This document shows, one piece after another, positions 1 through 7,244 of a stretch of 64,000 nt of DNA. Source of the stretch: Oceanipulchritudo sp049975345 (GTDB lineage: Bacteria > Verrucomicrobiota > Verrucomicrobiia > Opitutales > Oceanipulchritudinaceae); NCBI GenBank assembly GCA_049975345.1, contig JBNGDP010000006.1, positions 1-64,000 on the forward strand, read 5' to 3'. The notes under the pieces are model-generated. The model had not been told where the DNA came from. It was given only the letters and a program-made list of their open reading frames with translations, and made no database searches. Numbering within the stretch: the first letter of the stretch is position 1; every line of letters starts with the position of its first letter. A program made the translations under genes and the position numbers.

Positions 1-61
1 TGGGCCTTTGCCCCTTCAACCCGCACTCCCTTTCCACAATATTCCGCGATGATCCTGATTT

Positions 62-1372
62 TTAAAGGTCCTGATAGAAGACCTGGGAGTTGCGTCCGCT
101 GCGCTCCTGCTGCTCCCGCAGGTGCTTGGGCAGGAGGCTGGCCTGGCCGGGCTTGAACCCGCAGGTGTCGCGGAAAAAGGCGGAAGTCTGGGTGGTCAGC
201 ACGACGACGCGGTTTTTCTTTTCGTTGCGGGCCAGCTCGATGGCGTACTCGACCATGGCCTTGCCGATGCGCCGCCCCTGGTAAGCGGGGTGGACGTAAA
301 CAGACCCGAGTTCAACCGTGCGGGAGCGTGGAAACACGCTCAACCGGAAGCAGCCGATGACACTCTCATCAATTTCGTACACATGGTACTCCCCGATACT
401 GGATTCGATGCTTTGCCGGGTCCGGTGGCGCAGTGCTTCCTCGCGCACGCCCGCCTTGGTGATGGAATAGATGGCCCCGGAATCCTTGCGCCGGGCCTTG
501 CGGATCTGGGAATAGGGATTCGAGTGGATCATGGAGCCGATGCCGACCTTGGAGAAGACTTCGGTGAGCAGGCCGTCGTGGATACGGCAGTCGATGATGT
601 GGGCGCGGGGGGTTCCTCCCTCGATGGTTTTCACCGCGTGATGGGCCTTGGAGCGCACCGCTTCATCGATGGTCTCCGGTTCCTCCTCGAGGACCCGTTT
701 CACCTCGTCCACCGAGGCATTGAGGCGCAGTTGTCCCCGGTAGGTCAGGCCCGGATAGGGCATGAGGAAAATCAGCTTCGAGGCATTGAGGGCGATGGCC
801 AGTTCGGAGGCCAGGAGATCCGAGTTGAGGCGCCGCTCCGATCCGTCCCGTGTGAAGACAACCGGGCCCATCACCGGGACCAGTTCCTGCTCCATCAGGC
901 GAAGCAGGAGGTCGGTGTCGATCTTTTCCACCTTGCCGGTGAAGAGTTGGTTCACGCCCTTGATGATGCCCTTGTCGGTGGCCCGCACCGCGTTGGTCTG
1001 GACGCAGCGGAGCCCGTTCTGGGTCAGTCCCCGTCCGATCTGGTGTCCGACCCGCGCGGCTGCCGCGATCGCCAGCTCGAGGGTGGCGTGATCCGTTGGC
1101 CCGTAACCGCGGGCATCCGAGATGCGGACATGGCCCTCACTGGACATTTTCAGGATCTGCGCGCCGATTCCATAGGCGATGACGATCCGGATCCCGAGAT
1201 TGCGCAGCACCGCCAGCTCCAGCATCAGGTTGTTGATGGTCTCTTCCTCGACAACGGCCCCGTCCAGGGCGATGACGAAGGTGTGGTTGCGCCATAGCGG
1301 AACATACTTCAGGATCCCGCGCAGATCGGTGGGTTTCAGTTCCCTCTCGTTTTCCCGGCCGTCGAGTTTCAT
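62..1372 (-). CDS. argA: Amino-acid N-acetyltransferase (N-acetylglutamate synthase)
   Basis: The product (436 aa) should acetylate glutamate with acetyl-CoA, the first committed step of arginine biosynthesis in the cytoplasm. The N-terminal two thirds (about 20-280) is an amino-acid-kinase-type fold, which in this family is a regulatory arginine-binding domain. The C-terminal part (about 285-430) is a GNAT acetyltransferase, with the acetyl-CoA loop seen in YVHPAYQGRRIGKAM. Length and domain order match classical bacterial ArgA rather than the short ArgA or ArgJ routes. The gene stands alone, divergent from the Xer recombinase. The ATG start lies directly ahead of the kinase-like domain. Confidence 0.93.
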   Translation of the reverse strand: MKLDGRENERELKPTDLRGILKYVPLWRNHTFVIALDGAVVEEETINNLMLELAVLRNLGIRIVIAYGIGAQILKMSSEGHVRISDARGYGPTDHATLELAIAAAARVGHQIGRGLTQNGLRCVQTNAVRATDKGIIKGVNQLFTGKVEKIDTDLLLRLMEQELVPVMGPVVFTRDGSERRLNSDLLASELAIALNASKLIFLMPYPGLTYRGQLRLNASVDEVKRVLEEEPETIDEAVRSKAHHAVKTIEGGTPRAHIIDCRIHDGLLTEVFSKVGIGSMIHSNPYSQIRKARRKDSGAIYSITKAGVREEALRHRTRQSIESSIGEYHVYEIDESVIGCFRLSVFPRSRTVELGSVYVHPAYQGRRIGKAMVEYAIELARNEKKNRVVVLTTQTSAFFRDTCGFKPGQASLLPKHLREQQERSGRNSQVFYQDL

Positions 1373-1456
1373 GGGGAACGAGCAAACAGCAATTCACCTC
1401 TTCCTTCAAGGCTAAGTCTGGCTTGATGAAATCCCCGGATTGTTCGTAATGGTGAC

Positions 1457-2431
1457 ATGTCCCTGAAGAAGAAGCGCCGCTGGAGCGAGGCCATTGACGC
1501 GGCCATCGACTCCCTCCCGCCCGGTCTGGCGGATGGGCTGGACGCCTTCGGGGTCTTCATCGAGCTGGAAAAGGGGCATTCGCGCCACACCGTGGAGGGG
1601 TATCTCCGGGACCTGTGTCAATGTGCCGGATTTCTCGCTACAAAGCGCAATTGCCACGACTGGTCCCCCGTGCGCGGCGATGACGTGTCGGCCTGGTTGC
1701 AATCCCTCGGCGAGGCCGACTACAGCGCCGCCTCCCTGGCAAGGAAGCTGAGCGCCCTCAAGCACTGTGCGCGCTTCCTTGTCGCGGAAAAGCGGATCCC
1801 GGATGATTTCACGGAATTGCTGAGTGCGCCCAAACTGGCGCGGCGGCTGCCGGAAACCCTTTCCCCTGAGGAAGTGGACGGCCTTCTGGAGGCCCCCAGC
1901 CGCCATTCCCCCCAGGGCCTGCGCGACCGCGCCTTTCTCGAGCTCATGTACAGCAGCGGCCTGCGGGTCAGCGAATTGTGCGCCCTGTCCCTGCAGGACC
2001 TGGACCTGGACGACGGATTCCTTCGTGTTCAGGCGGGCAAGCGTGGCAAGGACCGGCTGGTGCCGGTGGGATCCAAGGCCCTTGAGGCAATCCAGCGGTA
2101 CCTTCATACTGGACGTCCCCGCCTGGTCCGTTCCAGGACCGGCAGCGAGCTCTTTCTCAGCAACCGCGGCGCCGCCCTTTCCCGCAAGACAGTCTGGCAC
2201 TGGATCAGGGAATACGCGGAGCGCGCCGGGATCGGGAAACCGGTCAAGCCTCATTTGCTGCGCCATTCCTTTGCCACGCATCTTCTCTCCAATGGCGCCG
2301 ACCTGCGGTCGATCCAGGAAATGCTCGGTCATGCCGATATTGGTACCACGGAGATTTACACCCATGTCGACCAGAAGCGCCTGGTCGAAGCCCACGGGAA
2401 ATTTCATCCAAGGGGATCCAGCAAACCATGA
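1457..2431 (+). CDS. Tyrosine recombinase XerC/XerD
   Basis: This 324-aa tyrosine recombinase probably resolves chromosome dimers at dif. An N-terminal SAM-like core-binding domain (about 25-120) precedes the catalytic domain. The full active-site set is visible: Arg170 (SSGLRVSEL), Lys198 (GKRGKDR), His266 and Arg269 (HLLRH), His292 (LGHADI) and the nucleophile Tyr301 (TEIYTHV). There is no integrase-type arm domain and no adjacent att-like repeat or cargo, so a housekeeping Xer role is favoured over a mobile-element integrase. Whether it is XerC or XerD cannot be decided here. It converges on metF across a spacer with hexamer repeats. Confidence 0.9.
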   Translation: MSLKKKRRWSEAIDAAIDSLPPGLADGLDAFGVFIELEKGHSRHTVEGYLRDLCQCAGFLATKRNCHDWSPVRGDDVSAWLQSLGEADYSAASLARKLSALKHCARFLVAEKRIPDDFTELLSAPKLARRLPETLSPEEVDGLLEAPSRHSPQGLRDRAFLELMYSSGLRVSELCALSLQDLDLDDGFLRVQAGKRGKDRLVPVGSKALEAIQRYLHTGRPRLVRSRTGSELFLSNRGAALSRKTVWHWIREYAERAGIGKPVKPHLLRHSFATHLLSNGADLRSIQEMLGHADIGTTEIYTHVDQKRLVEAHGKFHPRGSSKP

Positions 2432-2434
2432 ATC

Positions 2435-2503
2435 GGGACCGGGACCGGACCCGTCTAGATCCACCGCAAAAGGCTCTCCGTTCCCGTTCCCGTTCCCGTT
2501 CCC
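2435..2503. repeat. Hexanucleotide tandem repeats between xer and metF
   Basis: The 85-base spacer between two convergent genes carries two copies of GGGACC (2435-2446) just after the xer stop codon and four perfect copies of GTTCCC (2480-2503). Read on the minus strand the second block is GGGAAC, so each gene is followed by a similar G-rich hexamer array and the two face each other. The opposed arrays could pair imperfectly in RNA. Confidence 0.8.
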
Positions 2504-2516
2504 GATTTACAGGGAG

Positions 2517-3401
2517 TCACAATTTTCCCGCTTCGCGGAGGCAACGGATGACTTCGACGGCCATCCCGCTCCGGTTCATGATATAGAGATGGAAGGCATT
2601 GATTCCGTGGTCCATCAGTTCCATGATCTGGCGGCAGGTCCAGTCGACGCCAACCCGGCGGGTCGCGCCGGCATCCTCTCCCGCCGCCTCGAGGGCCGCT
2701 TCCAGTTCCGCGGGGATGTGGTTGCAGAACCGGCGCGCCTGGTTTGCCGAGCGGATCGGCATCAGGCCGGGGATGATCGGCAGGTCGATGCCAATGTCCC
2801 GGCAGCGATCCACCCAGGCAAGAAAGGTGCCGTTGTCGTAAAACAGCTGCGTCGTGATGAAGGACGCCCCCGCATCGACCTTCTCCTTCAGGTATTGCAA
2901 ATCCAATTCCGCAGAGGGGGATTCCGGATGCACCTCCGGGTAGCCCGCCACCCCGACGCTGAACCCCGAGAAGTTTTCCCGGATCAGCCGGACCAGGTCG
3001 ACCGCGTAAGGAAGCCCGTCCGGGTGCGGTTTGAATTCCGCCTCCCCATTCGGGGGATCGCCCCGCAAGGCCATCAGGTTGCAGAATCCCGCCGACTGGT
3101 ATCCCCTGATGATCTCCAGCAGCTCCGCCTTGCTTGATCCGACGCAGGTCAGGTGCGGCATCACCTCAAAGCCGTACTCGTCCTTCAGGATGCTCGCATA
3201 CCGGAAGGTCCGTTCCCGGGTCCCGCCCCCGGCCCCGTAGGTGATGGATACAAAGTCCGGATGCAGCTCCTCCCGGATCTCCTGCGCCGCCCGCACGATC
3301 TGCTCCCCACCCTTCTCGTCCTTCGGGGGGAAAAACTCCACCGATACGACCGCGCGCCGCCGCGCCAGCAATTCTCCAATCGGACGATTTTTAAGCATCA
3401 T
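2517..3401 (-). CDS. metF: Methylenetetrahydrofolate reductase
   Basis: The 294-aa enzyme reduces 5,10-methylenetetrahydrofolate to 5-methyltetrahydrofolate with FAD, supplying methyl groups for methionine. The MetF TIM barrel is recognisable from SVEFFPPKDEKG near the N-terminus, SITYGAGGGTRERT, HLTCVG, NLMALRGDPP and FITTQLFYD. Length is normal for the bacterial single-domain form. Two in-frame ATGs are adjacent (3401 and 3398). No Shine-Dalgarno sequence is visible; the bases just upstream are a perfect palindrome, so the transcript may be leaderless and the gene operator-controlled. Confidence 0.95.
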   Translation of the reverse strand: MMLKNRPIGELLARRRAVVSVEFFPPKDEKGGEQIVRAAQEIREELHPDFVSITYGAGGGTRERTFRYASILKDEYGFEVMPHLTCVGSSKAELLEIIRGYQSAGFCNLMALRGDPPNGEAEFKPHPDGLPYAVDLVRLIRENFSGFSVGVAGYPEVHPESPSAELDLQYLKEKVDAGASFITTQLFYDNGTFLAWVDRCRDIGIDLPIIPGLMPIRSANQARRFCNHIPAELEAALEAAGEDAGATRRVGVDWTCRQIMELMDHGINAFHLYIMNRSGMAVEVIRCLREAGKL

Positions 3402-3402
3402 A

Positions 3403-3414
3403 ATATCATGATAT
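3403..3414. promoter_or_regulatory. Palindromic operator candidate upstream of metF
   Basis: ATATCATGATAT is a perfect 12-bp palindrome located two bases before the metF start. On the minus strand TTTACA lies 15 bases ahead of a TATCAT box that overlaps the palindrome, so a bound repressor would cover the -10 element. Methionine-cycle genes are often controlled by repressors binding such palindromes; which regulator acts here cannot be told from the sequence. Confidence 0.45.
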
Positions 3415-3462
3415 GATGATGTTATCAGTGTAAAGATTTTTTTAATGGACCGGATGGGTTTT

Positions 3463-4599
3463 CTAACCCGTAGGACCCCTTTCCCTCAACTCGCCCATTT
3501 CCCGGAGGCGGAGCTGGCCGCAGGCGGCATCGATATCGTGGCCCTTTTCCTTACGGATGGTATGGGAGACGCGTGCTTGCTTGAGGACGCCGGCGAAGGC
3601 GTGTTGGCGGCGGATATTGGGACGTTTCCAGGGGAGGCCCTCGACGCGGTTGTAGGGGATGAGATTGACATGGGCATGGAGGGAGGAGGCGATATCGGCG
3701 AGGCGGCGTGCCTGGTCGAAGGAATCGTTGAGGCCCTCGATGAGGATGAACTCGAGGGTGAGCATGCGGCCGCGGGTTCTGGCGAACTCGGCGACGGCTG
3801 GGATGAGTTCCTCGAGGGGGTAGCGGCGATTGACGGGCATGATCTGCTGGCGGACCTCGTTGGTGGCGCCATGGAGGCTGAGGGCGAGCCGGAACTGGAT
3901 GGGCTCGGCGGCCAGTTTCCGGATTTGTGGGACCAGGCCGGAGGTGGAGACGGTGATGCGGCGGGCGCCGAAGTTGAGCCCCCAATCGGCATTGAGGGCC
4001 CGGATGGCGGTGAGGACATTGTCGTAATTGGCGAGGGGCTCGCCCATGCCCATGAAAACGATGTTGTCAAAGGGAACGGCATCGCCGGGCTTTGCGGGGG
4101 CGCGGTTTTCCTCGTACCGGCAGACGTGGATGAACTGGGCGATGATCTCGGCGGCGGTGAGGTCGCGCTTCCATCCGGCGAGTCCGGAGGCGCAGAACTT
4201 GCAGCCATAGGCGCAGCCGACCTGTGAGGAAACACAGATGGTCTTGCGGGAGGATTCGCAGCCGACCCCTTTCTGGGGATACCGGATGAGGACCGCCTCG
4301 ACAAGGGACTTGTCCTCGCCCTGGAGGAGGAGTTTCTCGGTGATGTCGCTGGCCTCCTTGACGAGCACGACGGAATTGGGGCTCAGGCAGGCCTGTTCCC
4401 TGAGCCAGCGGATGAGGTCCGCGGGCAGGTTGGTCATTTCCTCAAAGGCGGAGACGCGTTTCCGGTAGATCCAGTCGAGGATCTGCCTTGCCCGGAACGC
4501 GGGAAAGCCCGCCGGCTCGAGGAAGGCGGCGAGCTGTTCGGGACTCATCCCGTAGAGCGATGGCCTGGATGGGGAAAAGGGCATTCCGATGAAAATCAA
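3463..4599 (-). CDS. rlmN: Dual-specificity 23S rRNA/tRNA adenine-C2 methyltransferase
   Basis: A radical SAM enzyme (378 aa) that methylates C2 of adenine 2503 in 23S rRNA and adenine 37 in some tRNAs. The radical SAM CxxxCxxC cluster is visible as GCAYGCKFCASG. The C-terminal methyl-carrying cysteine is seen in DIDAACGQL, and RITVSTSGLVPQI and LALSLHGATNEVR are family motifs. The start used (MIFIGMPF) gives the usual length; the second Met (MPFSP, five codons in) is an alternative. It is encoded alone. Confidence 0.95.
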   Translation of the reverse strand: MIFIGMPFSPSRPSLYGMSPEQLAAFLEPAGFPAFRARQILDWIYRKRVSAFEEMTNLPADLIRWLREQACLSPNSVVLVKEASDITEKLLLQGEDKSLVEAVLIRYPQKGVGCESSRKTICVSSQVGCAYGCKFCASGLAGWKRDLTAAEIIAQFIHVCRYEENRAPAKPGDAVPFDNIVFMGMGEPLANYDNVLTAIRALNADWGLNFGARRITVSTSGLVPQIRKLAAEPIQFRLALSLHGATNEVRQQIMPVNRRYPLEELIPAVAEFARTRGRMLTLEFILIEGLNDSFDQARRLADIASSLHAHVNLIPYNRVEGLPWKRPNIRRQHAFAGVLKQARVSHTIRKEKGHDIDAACGQLRLREMGELRERGPTG

Positions 4600-4883
4600 G
4601 TGAGATTCGCGCAGGATGCAACTGAACTGACGGGTAAAAGGAAATTGAGGGGCACCCCCTCGGTGTCATGGCACAATGAAGGGAACGCGCCTGCAGGCCG
4701 CAACCGGGTCCGCCCGCGCGGTCTTTTTGTGCGGGCATGCCCGGGGGGGCGGCCTTCCGGATCGTTGCGGCAATTCTCCTTTTCTCTTCGACTTTGCTGG
4801 GCTGGCAGGCATTTTCGCGCCCGCCGCAATCCAAAGCTTGACCCGCGACCGCACCGCTCCAATGTTTTCCCTTTTCAAGCCCC
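4600..4883. other. Intergenic region between rlmN and exbD
   Basis: This 284-base spacer separates two divergent genes. It contains a short perfect hairpin (GAGGGG, CAC, CCCCTC near 4645-4660) and a C/G-rich tract around 4690-4760. A 71-codon open frame (4676-4891) runs into the exbD start, but it has no recognisable protein features and is not called as a gene. No RNA gene is apparent. Confidence 0.5.
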
Positions 4884-5294
4884 ATGAGTAGCCGATCACG
4901 CCTTCACAAGGGAGAGGAAAAGACCGATATCAACATCTCGCCGATGATTGACATGGTTTTCATTCTCCTGATCTTTTTCATCGTCACCACCGTCTTTGTC
5001 GAGGAGGAGGGGATCGGAGTGGACAAGCCCACCCCGCAGCCGCCCGACCAGCAGCAGGAGGAGCGCGATGAACCGGTGATCCTGAAGGTTACGACCAGCA
5101 ACCAGATCCTCTTTGACGGCAATATCGTCACCCTCGGAAGGGTGGAAACCATCGTGAAGAACGCCCTCTCCCAGGCGGACGTGCCGATCATCCTGCAGGT
5201 GGAGCGGGGCGCCCTCGCCGGGATGATGGTCCAGGTCATGGACCGGGCCAAGATCGGCGGCGCGACCAAGATTTCCGTGACCGCGATCGATTAG
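4884..5294 (+). CDS. exbD: ExbD/TolR-family biopolymer transport protein
   Basis: This 136-aa inner-membrane protein should act with an ExbB/TolQ partner to convert the proton gradient into motion of a TonB-like protein. It has the family layout: a short cytoplasmic N-terminus, one transmembrane helix (about 22-42) starting with the essential aspartate in SPMIDMVFILL, and a periplasmic domain. No exbB/tolQ or tonB gene lies beside it, so its partners are encoded elsewhere. Its stop codon overlaps that of the convergent deaminase gene. Confidence 0.9.
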   Translation: MSSRSRLHKGEEKTDINISPMIDMVFILLIFFIVTTVFVEEEGIGVDKPTPQPPDQQQEERDEPVILKVTTSNQILFDGNIVTLGRVETIVKNALSQADVPIILQVERGALAGMMVQVMDRAKIGGATKISVTAID

Positions 5295-5872
5295 TAGACC
5301 GTTCCCCGGGTCTGCTGATACTCCGCGAGAACGCGGCAGGCCTCCCCGCGTAGGACGTCCTGCCTTACGGTGATGCCGCGGCCCTTGAGGCCGGCGATCC
5401 AGTTGCGGGGCATCGGGCCCTCGTCGAATTCCGTCAGGGATTCCACGTCCGCCCGGCGGGCCCCGATCAGGATCCGGTTGATACCCGCCCAGACGCAGGC
5501 CCCGTAGCACATGGCGCAGGGCTGGGCGCTGGTGGCCAGGACGAAGCGGTTGCGCGTGGCATCCAGCCGGTACTGCCCGAGCCGCTGTTGGGCCAGCATG
5601 AAGGCCATCATTTCCGCATGGGCCGTCGAGTTGTTCAGGGGAATCACGCGGTTGACGCCGACGGAGACCAGCCGGCCGGTGTCGGATTCGAATATCGCCG
5701 CCCCAAAGGGCCCTCCCGTCTCCTCCTCGACATTTTTCCGCGACAAGTCGATGGCGAGGCGCATTTTCTCGCGGTCGTCCGGGAAAGATCGGGCGCCCCC
5801 CTCGACAAATGGGAGAACCCAGCCGGGAAGGGACAACCGCACGGAATCATGCAGGGGCTTGTCCTTCATCAA
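5291..5872 (-). CDS. Nucleoside deaminase family protein (CDA fold)
   Basis: This 193-aa zinc-dependent deaminase belongs to the cytidine/deoxycytidylate deaminase superfamily, closest in appearance to guanine deaminase or nucleoside deaminases. Zinc ligands and catalytic glutamate are clear: His85-Ala-Glu87 (TAHAEMM) and Cys119 and Cys122 (QPCAMC). The exact substrate (guanine, isocytosine, tRNA adenosine) is not resolved; the N-terminal extension of about 35 residues argues against a minimal TadA. The second codon is also ATG. It is tail-to-tail with exbD, the stops overlapping in TTAG. Confidence 0.85.
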   Translation of the reverse strand: MMKDKPLHDSVRLSLPGWVLPFVEGGARSFPDDREKMRLAIDLSRKNVEEETGGPFGAAIFESDTGRLVSVGVNRVIPLNNSTAHAEMMAFMLAQQRLGQYRLDATRNRFVLATSAQPCAMCYGACVWAGINRILIGARRADVESLTEFDEGPMPRNWIAGLKGRGITVRQDVLRGEACRVLAEYQQTRGTVY

Positions 5873-5920
5873 TCCTGAAGTTACAGGATGAATACAGGAA
5901 ATGGCAATTCCCGCCCGGCC

Positions 5921-5937
5921 TTAACCTTGCAGGTTAA
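5921..5937. promoter_or_regulatory. Inverted repeat (operator candidate) upstream of the FAD monooxygenase
   Basis: TTAACCT TGC AGGTTAA has perfect 7-bp arms and a 3-bp centre. It lies seven bases upstream of a TTGACG -35-like element, a normal place for a regulator of the monooxygenase gene that follows. Confidence 0.5.
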
Positions 5938-5943
5938 ATTCCA

Positions 5944-5971
5944 TTGACGTCCCGTCGGCACGGCTTAGCAT
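5944..5971 (+). promoter_or_regulatory. Sigma70-type promoter for the FAD monooxygenase
   Basis: TTGACG (5944-5949) and TAGCAT (5966-5971) are separated by 16 bases. Transcription would start at about 5978, essentially at the ATG at 5979. Either the message is leaderless, or translation begins at GTG 6003 behind AAGGA (5991-5995). Confidence 0.45.
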
Positions 5972-5978
5972 TCAAGGT

Positions 5979-7244
5979 ATGAGAGGGAGCAAGGAATCAG
6001 GCGTGATGGTGGTCGGTGCCGGTCCCGTGGGCCTGGCCACCGCCCTGACATTGAACAAGCGGGGCATCCCGATCGAAATCGTGGAGCGCGACGACCGGGC
6101 GGGAACACACAGTTACGCCCTGGCCCTGCATCCCTCGACCCATCGGATCCTCAAGGATTGGGGACTCACCGACAAACTGGAACAGGAGGCGGTCCGTGTG
6201 CTCGAACTTGTCTTCTGCGACCACCGGGAACCCCGTTTCACCCTGGATCTCGGGAGCCTCAAGGGAATGGAGGAAGGCCTCCTTGTGGTGGGCCAGGACC
6301 ATCTGGAAAGCGCCCTCATTGAACCCCTGGAAAAGGCCCATGTCCCGGTGAGCTGGAGTCATCGGCTGGCCGGTCTCCGGCAGGATGGGGAGGGGGTCCA
6401 CGCCGAGTTGGAGGAGCTTGTCGAGGGAATGAGCGGGTATGCCATGGCCCGGCTGGAATGGCAGGTGGACCGCGAACTATCGAGCAAGGCGCGGTATCTT
6501 GTGGGGGCCGACGGGCACTTCTCCATGGTCCGGCGCAAGCTGGGCATCGAGTTTCCCAAGGTGGCCCCGACGCAGAGTTTTGCCGTCTTTGAGTTCAAGA
6601 CGGATTTCAGCCACGAAAACCGGGCCCGGATTGTCTTTGGCGAGGAGGGAGCCAGCGTGCTCTGGCCGCTCCCGGGCGGTTACTGCCGCTGGGGATTCGA
6701 GATCGGGGAATCCGCCGCGGAGCGGTATTCCCGGGACAAGGACCGGTTGTTCATGCAGGTCGGCTCCCAGGGATACCGGGTCCTGGAATCCGAGATGCTG
6801 CAGGAGATGATCAGGCAGCGTGCCCCGTGGTTCGACGGCTCGATCGGGAATTTCCGCTGGCGCATGATCGTGCGCTTTGAAAAACGGCTTGCGGAATCCT
6901 TCGGCTCGGGCCGGGTCTGGCTGGCCGGGGATGCCGGCCATCTGACCGGGCCGGTCGGCATGCAGAGCATGAATATCGGCATCGGTGAAGGCCGGCAACT
7001 GGGCGGCCTCCTTGCCGATATCATGGAAGGGAAGGGGGATCCCTCCTCGCTGGAAGCCTACGGGAAAGAGCGGGAAAAGGAATGGCGCTCCCTGATTGGA
7101 CTGGATGCGCGCCTTGCCGCACGTGACGGCACGGAACCGTTCCTGAAGGAAAACACCGGGCGCTTGTTGAACTGCCTCCCGGCATCCCTGGAAACCCTCC
7201 CGGCCCTTGCCGGGGCGCTGGGAATGGATCTGCGAGCCGGTTAA
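5979..7244 (+). CDS. FAD-dependent monooxygenase (PHBH/UbiH-like)
   Basis: A class A flavoprotein monooxygenase (421 aa) expected to hydroxylate an aromatic or polyketide-like substrate with NAD(P)H and O2. The N-terminal Rossmann motif is VVGAGPVGLATAL, followed by an Arg-rich contact in VERDDRAGTH. The second FAD-binding motif is GRVWLAGDAGHLTGPVGMQ near 320-335. The ATG at 5979 retains the full first beta strand (GVMVVGAG), so it is preferred; a GTG at 6003 has a better ribosome site. The substrate is unknown. The stop overlaps that of the pyrophosphatase gene in TTAA. Confidence 0.87.
   Translation: MRGSKESGVMVVGAGPVGLATALTLNKRGIPIEIVERDDRAGTHSYALALHPSTHRILKDWGLTDKLEQEAVRVLELVFCDHREPRFTLDLGSLKGMEEGLLVVGQDHLESALIEPLEKAHVPVSWSHRLAGLRQDGEGVHAELEELVEGMSGYAMARLEWQVDRELSSKARYLVGADGHFSMVRRKLGIEFPKVAPTQSFAVFEFKTDFSHENRARIVFGEEGASVLWPLPGGYCRWGFEIGESAAERYSRDKDRLFMQVGSQGYRVLESEMLQEMIRQRAPWFDGSIGNFRWRMIVRFEKRLAESFGSGRVWLAGDAGHLTGPVGMQSMNIGIGEGRQLGGLLADIMEGKGDPSSLEAYGKEREKEWRSLIGLDARLAARDGTEPFLKENTGRLLNCLPASLETLPALAGALGMDLRAG

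Noticed and set aside
1457..2431. Integron or prophage integrase interpretation of the Xer recombinase
   Set aside because: No att-like repeats, cassettes or phage genes are nearby, and the protein has the plain Xer architecture.
3445..4227. Acidic, Gly-rich 260-codon plus-strand frame opposite rlmN
   Set aside because: Composition is that of a complementary shadow, and rlmN motifs on the minus strand are unambiguous.
4676..4891. 71-codon open frame running into the exbD start
   Set aside because: No signal, membrane or family features, low-complexity GC-driven composition, and weak start; treated as spacer.
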